Part shown: piece after piece, positions 33,365-43,597 of the stretch
How the letters are laid out: each line of letters opens with the position of its first letter
Position numbering within the stretch: position 1 is the stretch's first letter
Assembly: GCA_947493255.1 (NCBI GenBank)
Contig: CANLQK010000003.1
Coordinates: 310,001-374,000 of the forward strand
DNA: 64,000 bases
Direction: 5' to 3'
Origin: an uncultured Paracoccaceae bacterium
GTDB taxonomy: Bacteria > Pseudomonadota > Alphaproteobacteria > Rhodobacterales > Rhodobacteraceae
Notes under the pieces: generated by a model
What the model saw: only the letters and a program-made list of their open reading frames with translations
The model's database searches: none
What the model was told of the DNA's origin: nothing
Program-made: the position numbers and the translations under genes

Positions 33365-36276
33365 GGGTTTCCGGAAAAGGTCAAAACCAAAATGCGGCAC
33401 CTGTCTCATTCACCTTTGACGGTCAATCATACGTCGGGCGACAGGGCGATACATTGGCTGCTGCATTATTGGCCAATGACGTGCGACTTGTCGGACGGTC
33501 GTTCAAATACCACCGCCCGCGTGGGATTTTAACGGCGGGCTCGGAAGAGCCTAACGCCTTGGTCACGATGGGCGATGGGGCGAGCCAAGACCCCAATATT
33601 CGAGCCACGACGCTTGAACTATACGATGGCTTGGCTGCGCGCAGTCAGAATGCTTGGCCCTCGCTTAAATTCGATGTGATGGCCATCAACGACATGATGT
33701 CACCGTTCTTAAGCGCTGGATTTTATTACAAAACCTTCATGTGGCCCAAGTCGTTTTGGGAGGCAGTCTATGAACCGATCATTCGCCGCGCTGCCGGTCT
33801 TGGCGCGTTGTCTGGGAAAGCCAATGAAGACATTTATGAAAAGGCCTTCGCCCATTGTGATGTGTTGGTTATTGGCGCTGGGCCAGCCGGCATCATGGCG
33901 GCGCTAACGGCGGCCAAGGCCGGTGCGGACGTCATTTTGGCGGATGAAGACAGTGTTATGGGCGGGCGATTAAACGCCGAAACCTATAATGTTGGTGGTC
34001 ATGTAGGTGCAGACTGGGCCGCAGCCCAAATTGAACAACTCAAGGCACTGAAAAACGTACGTCTCATGCCGCGTACGACGGTCACCGGCGCCTATGATGA
34101 TGGCACATTTGGTGCATTGGAGCGGGTTGCCGGATCAGGTGACGCGCCACTCGAATGTTTTTGGCGCATTGTAGCAAAGCGCAGCATCCTTTGTGCAGGG
34201 GCACTCGAACGCCCCATCGCATTTCCCAATAATGATCGACCCGGCATCATGATGGCCAGCGCCGTGCGTGCCTACTTGAACCGTTGGGGCGTCGCACCAG
34301 GGGCCACTGTCACTGTGTTTGCCAACAACGACGACGCACATCAGACCGCGGTGGATCTAATTGATGCTGGAGTGAATGTTGCAGCGGTTGTTGATAGCCG
34401 GGAGGCTGCTAAGCCGCGGGGTGAATACCGTTTGATTAACGGTGGCTTGGTGACCGGAACCAAGGGTCGGCATGGCCTAAACCAAATCACTGTCACGCAT
34501 GCCGGCGGCATAGAAGAGATAGAGACGGATTGTCTGGCGATGTCGGGCGGTTGGAACCCCACGGTACATTTAACGTGCCATATGAACGGCCGCCCGACGT
34601 GGAATGATGACTTGCAATCGTTTGTTCCAACCGATGGCACGATCCCCGGCATGAGCGTCGCCGGGGCAGCCGCTGGGCATATGAGCAATGCTGCGTGTTT
34701 GAAGTCGGGAGCGCAAACAGCCTGTGTCGTCGCGACTGACCTTGGGTTCTCGCCAAACGCAGATGTTCCCAGTGCAGAAGATACTCCTTACCAAATTGAA
34801 CCCCTTTGGCAGGTCGACGGGAAAGGCCGGAAATGGCTGGATTTCCAAAATGATGTGCATGTGAAGGACATCAAGCTCGCCGCCCAAGAGAATTTTCGCA
34901 GCGTTGAACATATGAAACGCTACACGACCCAAGGCATGGCGACGGATCAAGGGAAAAGTTCGAACGTCTCAGCGTTGGCGGTTTTGGCCGATGCCACAGG
35001 GCGCGGTATCCCGGAAACTGGAACCACGACGTTTCGGCCACCTTATGTTCCAGTGTCCATCGGGGCTATGGGGGCGGGATCGCAAGGCAATGGTTTTGCC
35101 CCCCAACGTTTGACAACATCACACCACGCCAGCGTGGACCGCGGCGCCCCGATGATCGAAGCAGGATTGTGGTACCGCCCCAGCTATTTTCCAAAACAAG
35201 GAGAAACAACGTGGTTGCAAAGCTGTAACCGCGAAGTCGATTACGTTCGGAATACTGTTGGGATTTGTGACGTAAGCACATTGGGTAAGATTGATATTCA
35301 GGGGCCGGATGCAGCGGCATTTCTTGATTTCGTCTATTGCAACACATTTTCCAGCCTTAAGGAAAACAGGGTTCGTTACGGGTTGATGTTGCGTGAAGAC
35401 GGTCATGTGATGGATGACGGGACCACCGCCCGACTTGGGCCAAACCACTTTGTCATGACCACAACAACTGCTGCTGCCGGACAGGTGATGACACATCTAG
35501 AATGGGTTTCGCAGGCACTGCGCCCCGATCTTAATGTTCGTTTTGCATCGGTTACTGAACAATGGGCACAGTTTGCCGTGGCTGGGCCAAAATCGCGTGA
35601 ACTTCTAAACTCGATGTTGGACGATCCAATCGACGAAGAAAGCTGGCCGTTTATGGCGTGCGGTGAAATCTCGATTTCGGGCGTATCAGGGCGGTTGTTC
35701 CGCATTTCGTTTTCTGGCGAACATGCATACGAAGTCGCATTGCCTGCTAGATTTGGCGCGTCACTGTTCCGCCAATTGGTAGCGCAAGCCGAGGCATTGG
35801 GCGGCGGTGCATATGGGATGGAAGCACTGAATGTCTTACGTATTGAGAAAGGGTTTATCACCCACGCAGAAATTCACGGGCGCGTCACCGCGTTTGACAT
35901 CGGTTTCGATCGCATGGTCAGTCAAAAGAAAGACTGTATCGGGAATGCTGCGTCCCGAAGGCCGGGGTTGTTAGACATTCAACGCGAGCAAATGATTGGG
36001 CTGAAACCGGTTGATCCAAACGAAAGTCTAACCGCTGGTGCGCATTTGTTTGTCGAAGGTGCAGATGCGGTGGCTGCAAATGATCAGGGCTATGTTACTT
36101 CTGTGTGCCATTCGCCAACCCTAGGCCATGCTTTGGGGCTTGGGTTCTTGAAAGACGGGCCGAACAGGATGGGAGAACATGTGATGCTGGTCGATCACGT
36201 GCGCGACGTTCGCACCCTTTGCGAAGTGTGCCACCCTGTGTTTTTTGACCCCGATGGAGGGCGTGCTCGTGGCTAA
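33361..36276 (+). CDS. soxA: Sarcosine oxidase, alpha subunit
   Basis: The 971-residue subunit has an N-terminal ferredoxin-like domain (SFTFDGQSYVGRQGDTLAAAL), an NAD(P)-binding domain with VLVIGAGPAGIMAALTAAKAG (residues about 168-188), and a C-terminal GcvT-like folate domain from about residue 600. In that domain TVGICDVSTLGKIDIQGPDA and GEHAYEVALPARFG are recognisable. This is where the one-carbon unit is taken by THF. The start overlaps soxD by four bases, and the 3' end overlaps soxG by eight. The length is standard. Confidence 0.96.
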   Translation: MRVSGKGQNQNAAPVSFTFDGQSYVGRQGDTLAAALLANDVRLVGRSFKYHRPRGILTAGSEEPNALVTMGDGASQDPNIRATTLELYDGLAARSQNAWPSLKFDVMAINDMMSPFLSAGFYYKTFMWPKSFWEAVYEPIIRRAAGLGALSGKANEDIYEKAFAHCDVLVIGAGPAGIMAALTAAKAGADVILADEDSVMGGRLNAETYNVGGHVGADWAAAQIEQLKALKNVRLMPRTTVTGAYDDGTFGALERVAGSGDAPLECFWRIVAKRSILCAGALERPIAFPNNDRPGIMMASAVRAYLNRWGVAPGATVTVFANNDDAHQTAVDLIDAGVNVAAVVDSREAAKPRGEYRLINGGLVTGTKGRHGLNQITVTHAGGIEEIETDCLAMSGGWNPTVHLTCHMNGRPTWNDDLQSFVPTDGTIPGMSVAGAAAGHMSNAACLKSGAQTACVVATDLGFSPNADVPSAEDTPYQIEPLWQVDGKGRKWLDFQNDVHVKDIKLAAQENFRSVEHMKRYTTQGMATDQGKSSNVSALAVLADATGRGIPETGTTTFRPPYVPVSIGAMGAGSQGNGFAPQRLTTSHHASVDRGAPMIEAGLWYRPSYFPKQGETTWLQSCNREVDYVRNTVGICDVSTLGKIDIQGPDAAAFLDFVYCNTFSSLKENRVRYGLMLREDGHVMDDGTTARLGPNHFVMTTTTAAAGQVMTHLEWVSQALRPDLNVRFASVTEQWAQFAVAGPKSRELLNSMLDDPIDEESWPFMACGEISISGVSGRLFRISFSGEHAYEVALPARFGASLFRQLVAQAEALGGGAYGMEALNVLRIEKGFITHAEIHGRVTAFDIGFDRMVSQKKDCIGNAASRRPGLLDIQREQMIGLKPVDPNESLTAGAHLFVEGADAVAANDQGYVTSVCHSPTLGHALGLGFLKDGPNRMGEHVMLVDHVRDVRTLCEVCHPVFFDPDGGRARG

Positions 36277-36808
36277 ACTCATTGCTTCTACGGCATGCGC
36301 AGGATTGCTGCCCAAAACCATTGGAACAACAATGATAACCGAGGTCGATGCAGGCCCTATCACATTGGTCGCCCCATTGGATGGCGGGCGCAAAGCTACA
36401 TCAGAGGCGTTGAAAGCCGCGATTGGGATTGGTTTTCCAAACCCGAACAGAACCCAGGGAACGGGCCCTCGTGCGATCTGGTGCGGCATGGAACAAGCGT
36501 TGATTGTCGGAGCTGCCTGTCCCGACTTACCACAAGCAGTCTGCGTCGATCACACCGACGCATGGGCCATTGTCCGCATCGAAGGGGATCAGGTCGAAGA
36601 TGTTCTTGCCCGACTGGTGCCGATCGATCTGCGATCTGCTGTTTTCAAACGTGGGCATACTGCGCGAACGTTTATTGGCCATATGAACGGTGGTGTTACG
36701 CGTGTCGGGGCAAATGCGTTTGAAGTCATGGTCATGCGGTCCATGGCGGGAACTTTGGTGCATGACTTGGAAAGCGCGGCAAACGGAGTCGCGGCTCGGA
36801 GCGTCTAA
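36269..36808 (+). CDS. soxG: Sarcosine oxidase, gamma subunit, GTG start
   Basis: The 179-residue gamma subunit is the least conserved part of the complex. Family-like blocks are GPRAIWCGMEQALIVG, HTDAWAIVRIEGDQVEDVLARL and VGANAFEVMVMRSMAGTLVHDL. I choose the GTG at 36269 because GGAGG lies eight bases upstream and family members begin close to this point. The ATGs at 36245 and 36254 would lack a ribosome site. The start lies inside soxA (overlap of eight bases). The 3' end overlaps the convergent LRR lipoprotein gene by four bases. Confidence 0.9.
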   Translation: MAKLIASTACAGLLPKTIGTTMITEVDAGPITLVAPLDGGRKATSEALKAAIGIGFPNPNRTQGTGPRAIWCGMEQALIVGAACPDLPQAVCVDHTDAWAIVRIEGDQVEDVLARLVPIDLRSAVFKRGHTARTFIGHMNGGVTRVGANAFEVMVMRSMAGTLVHDLESAANGVAARSV

Positions 36809-37530
36809 CAAATCACGACGACCGCTTCTAGAATATCGTCCACCTCGACACCACGAGCGCGCAATTGATCAAGGATAGCGTCCTGCACCTCGCTGCGACC
36901 ACCGGCCCGAATAGAAACCTGTTTCAAATTAGGGATCGTCAGAAGTGGTGAAATATCGTCGGGTAGAACTGTCATTTCGAGATCCAACCGTGACAGACTT
37001 GGGTGACCGCGTAGTGCTTCGAAACTGGTGACGGTCCCGTTAACAAGGCTAAGCCCATCAAGATTGATCAGGTTTTCGACGAATTCCATATCCCCGACAT
37101 TATTGCCACCAAGCGCAAGCTCTGTAAGTGACTCCAGTTTTCCGATTGGGGTGAAGTCCTGTACTTCACGGTTCCATTGAACATGTAAGATGTTCAGGTT
37201 CTGAAAGGTATCGATCCCTTCTAGGCTGGTGATCTCGGTGGACGAAATGTGCAGTTCCCGAAGCTGTGTCATGTTTTGGATGTCGGCCAAGTCGTCAAAA
37301 TCGGTCCAGCTCATTCGAAGGGCCGTGACATGTGGCAGCGACGCGACCAACGCGAAATCTTCAAGCAAACCCCGGTCAATATTGAGCGTTTCACATCGCA
37401 CATCCGCACAATCACCGATTTTCGATTGTGTTTCGATGATGCGGGCCTCGTTTGCAGTTCGAACCGTTTCCTTTTGACACGCTGAAAGCGCGAACACTGC
37501 TATCGCTGAAAGGCAAAGGACCTGTTTCAT
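36805..37530 (-). CDS. Leucine-rich-repeat lipoprotein
   Basis: The 241-residue product has a lipoprotein signal ending in LSAC (Cys18), then about 40 residues with two further cysteines (CADVRC). Six to seven leucine-rich repeats of roughly 22 residues follow, for example LRELHISSTEITSLEGI and LTELALGGNNVGDMEFV. The spacing resembles internalin-type repeats. A final helical part (ILDQLRARGVEVDDI) precedes the C-terminal Cys. I start at the ATG at 37530; the in-frame GTG four codons upstream overlaps the ribosome site. Its binding partner is unknown. It converges on soxG. Confidence 0.82.
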   Translation of the reverse strand: MKQVLCLSAIAVFALSACQKETVRTANEARIIETQSKIGDCADVRCETLNIDRGLLEDFALVASLPHVTALRMSWTDFDDLADIQNMTQLRELHISSTEITSLEGIDTFQNLNILHVQWNREVQDFTPIGKLESLTELALGGNNVGDMEFVENLINLDGLSLVNGTVTSFEALRGHPSLSRLDLEMTVLPDDISPLLTIPNLKQVSIRAGGRSEVQDAILDQLRARGVEVDDILEAVVVIC

Positions 37531-37643
37531 TACACTTTCCACCGTATTTCTAGGTTCTACCTATCCTGTCTAAATCGGCGTGATGTTACAAGTCAGGCCT
37601 TTCCAAACGGATAGTGATTGTCCCGCAGGAATGAGGTCGGTTC

Positions 37644-37671
37644 TTGATTGACGAGTCAATTAAAATAGAAT
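37644..37671 (+). promoter_or_regulatory. BetI operator and overlapping bet promoter
   Basis: TTGATTGAC, a two-base spacer and GTCAATTAA form a dyad with eight of nine pairs matching (37644-37663), closely resembling the E. coli bet operator, which also begins TTGATTG. TTGATT (37644-37649) and TAGAAT (37666-37671), 16 bases apart, make a promoter that the operator covers. BetI made from the first gene would repress it until choline is present. Confidence 0.75.
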
Positions 37672-37703
37672 TACTTCTATGCATAGCTATAGGAAGGTTC
37701 GTT

Positions 37704-38279
37704 TTGCCAAAAATTGGGATGGTACCCATTCGTCGCGCAGCGCTTGTAAAGGCAACAATCGACGTAATCGGGGCGCAAGGGTCGCTCGACGTCACGGTCA
37801 GTCAAATTGCGAAACAAGCTGGTATGTCATCTGCATTGGCACACCATTATTTTGGCGGTAAGGATCAGATATTCCTTGCTGCAATGCAGGCTATACTGAG
37901 GGATTTTGGTGCTGAAGTTTGCGATGCATTGAAGGCGGCGCCTACGCCGCGTGCACGTGCCGAGGCACTGATCAGTGCAAGTTTCGCACCATCTTGTTTC
38001 GCCCCAGCAACTGTTAGCGCTTGGATGACGCTTTATGCGCAGGCGACGACCCAGCCTGACATGCACCGATTACTGCGTCTTTATCAGGCGCGCCTACGGT
38101 CCAATCTGGTTCATGCAATGCGGCCCTTAACAGATACACCGACTGAAGACGCCGAAACCCTTGGAGCGCTGATTGACGGTTTGTATCTGCGGGCGGCCCT
38201 TGCGCAAAACACTGACGTAGACTTGGCGTTAGCCACTGCAATGCGCGCGCTTGACCGATTGACCGGAGACAGAACATGA
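37704..38279 (+). CDS. betI: Choline-responsive repressor BetI, TTG start
   Basis: This TetR-family regulator has 191 residues. The family start PKIGMVPIRRAALVKATID is preceded by TTG at 37704, with AGGAAGG six bases upstream. No ATG is available at this point, and the longer frame to 37644 would run over the operator. The helix-turn-helix is TVSQIAKQAGMSSALAHHYFGGKDQI; the C-terminal ligand domain follows. It is first in betICBA and overlaps betC as ATGA. BetI releases DNA when choline is bound. Confidence 0.93.
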   Translation: MPKIGMVPIRRAALVKATIDVIGAQGSLDVTVSQIAKQAGMSSALAHHYFGGKDQIFLAAMQAILRDFGAEVCDALKAAPTPRARAEALISASFAPSCFAPATVSAWMTLYAQATTQPDMHRLLRLYQARLRSNLVHAMRPLTDTPTEDAETLGALIDGLYLRAALAQNTDVDLALATAMRALDRLTGDRT

Positions 38280-39784
38280 CGAAACCCAACATCCTCATCA
38301 TCATGGTCGACCAGTTGAATGGGACGTTGTTCCCAAATGGCCCCGCAGGCTGGCTGCACGCCCCAAACTTAAAGAAACTTGCGGCGCGATCAGCACGGTT
38401 TACCAATGCCTACACTGCTTCGCCGCTGTGCGCGCCTGGGCGTGCGTCCTTTATGTCGGGGCAATTGCCAAGCCGGACACAAGTTTATGATAATGCAGCC
38501 GAATTTGCGTCATCAATCCCCACTTATGCGCACCACTTAAGGCGTGCAGGGTATCAGACCTGTTTGTCAGGTAAGATGCATTTTGTAGGGCCGGATCAAC
38601 TGCACGGTTTCGAAGAACGTCTTACGACGGATATCTACCCGCCCGACTTCGGATGGACTCCTGACTATCGAAAACCTGGGGAACGGATTGATTGGTGGTA
38701 CCACAACATGGGGTCGGTCACTGGTGCTGGCGTGGCTGAGATAACCAACCAAATGGAATATGACGACGAGGTCGCCTACAACGCTTCGCGCAAATTGTAC
38801 GACCTTAGCCGCGGTCACGATAACCGGCCTTGGTGCCTTACGGTTAGCTTTACGCATCCGCACGATCCTTATGTGGCACGTAAAAAATACTGGGATCTTT
38901 ACGAAAACTGCCAACACTTGCTGCCCGACATTGGGCCAATCCCATATGAACAACAGGATCCCCATTCGAAACGGATTTTAGATGCCAACGACCACGAAAA
39001 TTTCGACATAACCGAAGATCAGGTGCGCCGCGCCCGTCGTGCCTATTTCGCGAATATTTCTTATCTTGATGATAAGATCGGGGAAGTGCTTCAGACGCTC
39101 CAAGACACCCGGCAAGATGCGACGATCGTGTTTGTCTCCGATCACGGCGACATGTTGGGGGATCGCGGGCTGTGGTTTAAGATGTCATTTTTTGAAGGCT
39201 CCGCACGTGTGCCGCTTATGGTTTGTGCGCCGCAAATGCCAAACGGTTCCTATACAACCCCAGTGTCAAACATCGACGTCACGCCAACTCTGTGTGACTT
39301 GGCGGGCGTTTCGATGGACGAGGTCGCGCCGTGGACAGAAGGCATGTCGCTGGTTCCGATGACGAACGGTGTTGAACGTACCGAACCCGTCGCCATCGAA
39401 TATGCGGCCGAAGGGTCATATTCGCCTTTGGTCTGCTTGCGCTATGGCAAATGGAAATACACGCGCTGTTCGCTCGACCCAGATCAACTATTTGATATCG
39501 AAGCCGATCCGCACGAGCTGAAAAACCTTGCAGATGTTGAAAAACATCAAGGAACCGTCACGCAATTGCGGGCAAAGTCTGAAGCGCGTTGGGACCTTAC
39601 CGCGTTTGATGCGCAAGTCCGTGAAAGTCAGGCGCGCCGCTGGGTCGTATACGAAGCCTTGCGAAACGGTGACTATTTCCCGTGGGACTACCAACCGCTT
39701 CAAAAGGCATCTGAACGCTATATGCGCAATCACATGGACCTCAATGTTCTTGAGGAAAATCAACGTTTTCCAAGAGGGGAATGA
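38276..39784 (+). CDS. betC: Choline-sulfatase
   Basis: BetC hydrolyses choline-O-sulfate to choline and sulfate. The 502-residue sulfatase has the metal-binding MVDQLNG at the start and the formylglycine motif CAPGR at Cys52, which must be oxidised to formylglycine. Further blocks are [13 protein letters not shown] and a C-terminal choline-sulfatase region ([21 protein letters not shown]). No signal peptide is present, so it is cytoplasmic and needs an importer for its substrate. The ATG overlaps betI by four bases; betB begins one base after the stop. Confidence 0.95.
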   Translation: MTKPNILIIMVDQLNGTLFPNGPAGWLHAPNLKKLAARSARFTNAYTASPLCAPGRASFMSGQLPSRTQVYDNAAEFASSIPTYAHHLRRAGYQTCLSGKMHFVGPDQLHGFEERLTTDIYPPDFGWTPDYRKPGERIDWWYHNMGSVTGAGVAEITNQMEYDDEVAYNASRKLYDLSRGHDNRPWCLTVSFTHPHDPYVARKKYWDLYENCQHLLPDIGPIPYEQQDPHSKRILDANDHENFDITEDQVRRARRAYFANISYLDDKIGEVLQTLQDTRQDATIVFVSDHGDMLGDRGLWFKMSFFEGSARVPLMVCAPQMPNGSYTTPVSNIDVTPTLCDLAGVSMDEVAPWTEGMSLVPMTNGVERTEPVAIEYAAEGSYSPLVCLRYGKWKYTRCSLDPDQLFDIEADPHELKNLADVEKHQGTVTQLRAKSEARWDLTAFDAQVRESQARRWVVYEALRNGDYFPWDYQPLQKASERYMRNHMDLNVLEENQRFPRGE

Positions 39785-39785
39785 C

Positions 39786-41243
39786 ATGACCTACGATATT
39801 CAACCAGTGGCGAGCCATTTCATTGATGGTGCTTATGTCGAAGATACCGGAGGCACGCCAATTCCGGTGATCTGTCAGGTATCAGAGGAGCAAATTGCGC
39901 TTGTTCATGCAGCGACGCCGGAAATTGTAGAACGTGCCTTGGCCTCTGCGAAGCGGGCGCAGCGCGCTTGGGCTGCGATAACAGGCACGGAACGTGGGCG
40001 GGTTTTGCGGCGTGCAGCGGATATAATTCGCGAACGCAACTATGAACTGAGCGTCTTAGAGACCAATGATACAGGCAAACCACTTCAAGAAACGCTCGTC
40101 GCAGATGCGACGTCTGCGGCTGATGCGTTGGAATATTTCGGTGGGATCGCGGGCAGCTTGACTGGCGAGCACGTGCAACTGGGTGAGGATTTCGTTTACA
40201 CGCGCCGCGAAGCCTTGGGCGTTTGTGTCGGGATTGGAGCATGGAATTACCCAACACAGATCGCGGCATGGAAAGGCGCGCCTGCTTTGGCGTGCGGAAA
40301 CGCAATGATCTTCAAGCCATCCGAAACAACCCCGCTTTGTGCGTTAAAGGTTGCCGAAATATTGCACGAGGCGGGTGCGCCAGCAGGAATCTATAACGTT
40401 ATTCAGGGGATGGGGGACGTAGGAAACGCACTGATTACTGATCCCCGTGTGGCAAAAGTGTCCTTGACTGGATCGGTCCCCACTGGCCGCAAAGTTTACG
40501 CAGCCGCGGCTGAAGGAATTCGGCATGTGACGATGGAGTTAGGCGGAAAATCACCCCTCGTGATCTTTGATGATGCCAACCTTGAAGATGCCGTCAGCGG
40601 CGCCATTTTGGGGAATTTTTATAGCTCAGGCCAAGTCTGTTCCAATGGCACGCGTGTCTTCGTTCAGTCGGGGATAAAAGCGGCCTTTCTCGCACGACTA
40701 ACCGAACGGTTGGGCGATGTGAAAATGGGAGACCCATTGGACGAAACGGTGAATTTCGGCCCACTTGTAAGCCACCGCCAAATGGAAACGGTTCAGGGGT
40801 TCATTGCAAAGGGCATCGCTGAAGGGGCCCGTTTAGTGGCCGGTGGAAAACGGGAAGGGGATACAGGGTATTATCTACAACCAACTGTTTTCGCTGATGT
40901 AACAGACGATATGGTCATTGCGACCGATGAAATTTTCGGGCCCGTTCTTAGCGTGTTGGATTTTGAAGATGAGGCCGAGGTTCTTGCCCGCGCAAATGCG
41001 ACTGAGTTCGGTTTGGCAGCCGGTGTGTTCACCCAAGACATCGGGCGAGCACATAGAATGGTCGCCGGGTTCGAGGCTGGAACCTGCTATATCAACACCT
41101 ACAATCTAGCACCTGTCGAAGCCCCTTTCGGCGGGTCAAAACTGTCTGGTGTCGGGCGGGAAAATTCTAAAAATGCGGTAGATCATTATAGCGAAATGAA
41201 ATCCGTCTACGTCGCGATGACACCAGTTGAGGCGCCGTTCTAG
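39786..41243 (+). CDS. betB: Betaine-aldehyde dehydrogenase
   Basis: The 485-residue NAD-dependent enzyme turns betaine aldehyde into glycine betaine. Visible are [23 protein letters not shown] (coenzyme site), the catalytic glutamate in MELGGKSPL and the catalytic cysteine in [14 protein letters not shown]. The true start is the ATG at 39786 ([15 protein letters not shown]). The frame is open further upstream, but only as the shadow of betC. betA starts directly on the base after its stop. Confidence 0.95.
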   Translation: MTYDIQPVASHFIDGAYVEDTGGTPIPVICQVSEEQIALVHAATPEIVERALASAKRAQRAWAAITGTERGRVLRRAADIIRERNYELSVLETNDTGKPLQETLVADATSAADALEYFGGIAGSLTGEHVQLGEDFVYTRREALGVCVGIGAWNYPTQIAAWKGAPALACGNAMIFKPSETTPLCALKVAEILHEAGAPAGIYNVIQGMGDVGNALITDPRVAKVSLTGSVPTGRKVYAAAAEGIRHVTMELGGKSPLVIFDDANLEDAVSGAILGNFYSSGQVCSNGTRVFVQSGIKAAFLARLTERLGDVKMGDPLDETVNFGPLVSHRQMETVQGFIAKGIAEGARLVAGGKREGDTGYYLQPTVFADVTDDMVIATDEIFGPVLSVLDFEDEAEVLARANATEFGLAAGVFTQDIGRAHRMVAGFEAGTCYINTYNLAPVEAPFGGSKLSGVGRENSKNAVDHYSEMKSVYVAMTPVEAPF

Positions 41244-42887
41244 ATGCGTGCTGATTATGTCATCGTCGGGGCAGGTAGTGCAGGTTGCGCTATAGCATTT
41301 CGGTTGTCGGAGGCAGGCAAGTCCGTGTTGGTTATCGAAACGGGCGGTACGGATGTTGGGCCTTTGATTAACATGCCGGGCGCTCTTTCATACCCGATGA
41401 ACATGAGACGCTATGACTGGGGATATCAGACCGAACCGGAACCGCATTTGGGCGGGCGAAGGTTGGCTTGCCCGCGCGGTAAGGTGATCGGTGGGTCGTC
41501 TTCGATCAACGGAATGATCTATGTGCGTGGTCATGCCCATGATTTTGACCATTGGGCTGCACAGGGGGCAGACGGTTGGGCCTATGCGGATGTATTGCCT
41601 TATTATAAACGAATGGAGGACTGGCACGATGGTGGACGCGGGGGGGACCCATTCTGGCGAGGCAAAGGTGGGCCGTTGCACGTGTCCCGCGGGCCAGGCC
41701 AAAACCCGTTAACCCAAGCCTGGATCAAAGCCGGTGGACAGGCGGGATACCCGCTGACCAATGATTACAACGGCGAGCAACAAGAAGGTTTCGGACCTTT
41801 CGATGCAACAATCAAAAACGGTAAACGTTGGTCTGCGGCTTCTGCCTATTTGCGCCCTGCAATCGCGACCGGAAATTGTTCTGTTGTCCGAGGGTTAGCG
41901 GCCCGAGTGGTTCTGGAAAACGGACACGCAACTGGGGTCGAGCTGACTGATGGGCGGGTAGTGTCTGCATCGTCCGAAGTGATTTTGGCAGCCTCCGCGA
42001 TCAACTCACCTAAACTGTTGATGTTGTCCGGCATTGGTCCAGCGCAACATCTGGCAGAACATAATATCCCGGTTGTGGCAGACCGCGCCGGAGTTGGACA
42101 AAACCTACAAGACCATCTTGAGCTATACGTGCAAATGGCGGCCAAAGGCCGGCATAGTCTTTACAAATACTGGTCTTTATTGGGTAAAGCATGGGTCGGC
42201 GCACAGTGGCTATTTACAAAATCTGGTATTGGCGCATCGAACCAGTTCGAGGCTTGTGGTTTCATCCGATCCAAGGCTGGATTGCAATATCCAGACATTC
42301 AGTTCCATTTTCTGCCACTGGCAGTACGGTATGACGGGGTTGGTGCGACCGAAGGCTATCAGGCACATACTGGCCCGATGCGGTCAAAATCGCGCGGGGA
42401 AATCACTTTGCGGTCGTCTGACCCGAACGAAGATCCGCGCATCTTTTTCAATTACATGTCTGACCCGGATGATTGGCGCGATTTCAGGACCTGTATTCGC
42501 CTCACCCGTGAAATTTTTGCCCAAGATGCGTTCAAACCATTTGCAGATAAGGAATTGATCCCTGGGCGGGATGCACAAACAGATGACGAACTCGATACCG
42601 TCATCCGCGAACACGTTGAAAGCGCGTACCATCCCTGCGGAACATGTAAAATGGGGCGGTCGGATGACCCCACAGCCGTCGTCGACCCAAAAGGGCGTGT
42701 GATTGGTGTTAATGGCTTACGTGTTGCAGATAGCTCGATCTTTCCACGTATAACAAACGGGAACCTTAACGCACCGTCGATCATGGTTGGTGAAAAGATT
42801 TCAGATTATATATTGGATAAACAACCGCTTGCACCATCAAACGACATGCCGTGGATTCACCCTAGCTGGGTAACCGCTCAGCGTTAA
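41244..42887 (+). CDS. betA: Choline dehydrogenase
   Basis: The 547-residue GMC-family flavoprotein oxidises choline to betaine aldehyde. It has [18 protein letters not shown] for [24 protein letters not shown] as the GMC signature 1 region, and a C-terminal [13 protein letters not shown] block with the active-site histidine. The ATG follows the betB stop with no gap. No choline transporter is encoded downstream in the window, unlike many related bet operons. Confidence 0.95.
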   Translation: MRADYVIVGAGSAGCAIAFRLSEAGKSVLVIETGGTDVGPLINMPGALSYPMNMRRYDWGYQTEPEPHLGGRRLACPRGKVIGGSSSINGMIYVRGHAHDFDHWAAQGADGWAYADVLPYYKRMEDWHDGGRGGDPFWRGKGGPLHVSRGPGQNPLTQAWIKAGGQAGYPLTNDYNGEQQEGFGPFDATIKNGKRWSAASAYLRPAIATGNCSVVRGLAARVVLENGHATGVELTDGRVVSASSEVILAASAINSPKLLMLSGIGPAQHLAEHNIPVVADRAGVGQNLQDHLELYVQMAAKGRHSLYKYWSLLGKAWVGAQWLFTKSGIGASNQFEACGFIRSKAGLQYPDIQFHFLPLAVRYDGVGATEGYQAHTGPMRSKSRGEITLRSSDPNEDPRIFFNYMSDPDDWRDFRTCIRLTREIFAQDAFKPFADKELIPGRDAQTDDELDTVIREHVESAYHPCGTCKMGRSDDPTAVVDPKGRVIGVNGLRVADSSIFPRITNGNLNAPSIMVGEKISDYILDKQPLAPSNDMPWIHPSWVTAQR

Positions 42888-42941
42888 CGCTTTATTCATA
42901 AATTTCTTGAAGCGCGAGGCCGTATCAGACTAGTTAACGAA

Positions 42942-43592
42942 ATGATCCGGTTTTGTTCTTTTTTGTTAATGCTTGCTGCCCCAGTGGCTGCAGATATCCG
43001 TGGCCCCATAGATGTTGTCGATGGCGACACGTTGCATGTTGGACCAGTGACGGTTCGATTGCACGGAATTGATGCGCCTGAAGTTAATCAACCGTGCGAG
43101 GATGCAAATGGACAGCCATGGATGTGCGGGGCTTTCGTTCAATCTGTCATTCGTGAGTTGTACCAAGGTCAAATGGCGGATTGCGAAGAAGTAGACCGCG
43201 ACAGATACGGGCGCAGCGTCGCAAAATGTCAAGTTAACGGCCAAGATATTGGCGAAAACATAGTGTTGAACGGTTGGGCCGAAGCCTATCGCCGGTATTC
43301 AATGGACTATGATTTGGCGGAAAAGTCGGCTCAGGTGCGTGGTGTCGGTTTATGGGCTGGCACGATGCAATCGCCTGCAGCATATCGAGCGGATCGGCGC
43401 GGCGCAGCGCAACAAGATACTCCATCCGGAGACTGTATTATCAAAGGTAATATATCGGGGTCGAGGCAGATTTATCATATGCCACACAACCGCGATTATG
43501 CGAATACACGGATCAATGCTGCCAACGGTGAAAGGTGGTTCTGTTCAGAGGCGGAAGCGCAAGCCGCCGGATGGCGAGCCGCGCGAAATTAA
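42942..43592 (+). CDS. Secreted thermonuclease-family protein with C-terminal Cys domain
   Basis: The 216-residue protein has a signal peptide (FCSFLLMLAAPVAA) and a staphylococcal-nuclease fold. VVDGDTLHV supplies calcium ligands; RLHGIDAPEVNQ holds the catalytic Arg and Glu; DRYGRSVAKC holds the second Arg. From about residue 165 a short extra domain is present: KGNISGSRQIYHMPHNRDY followed by GERWFCSEAEAQAAGWR. This tail occurs in other bacterial nucleases and resembles a small metal- or DNA-binding module. The protein is probably a periplasmic or released nuclease used for defence or phosphate and nitrogen gain (inference). Confidence 0.88.
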   Translation: MIRFCSFLLMLAAPVAADIRGPIDVVDGDTLHVGPVTVRLHGIDAPEVNQPCEDANGQPWMCGAFVQSVIRELYQGQMADCEEVDRDRYGRSVAKCQVNGQDIGENIVLNGWAEAYRRYSMDYDLAEKSAQVRGVGLWAGTMQSPAAYRADRRGAAQQDTPSGDCIIKGNISGSRQIYHMPHNRDYANTRINAANGERWFCSEAEAQAAGWRAARN

Positions 43593-43597
43593 CGTTC

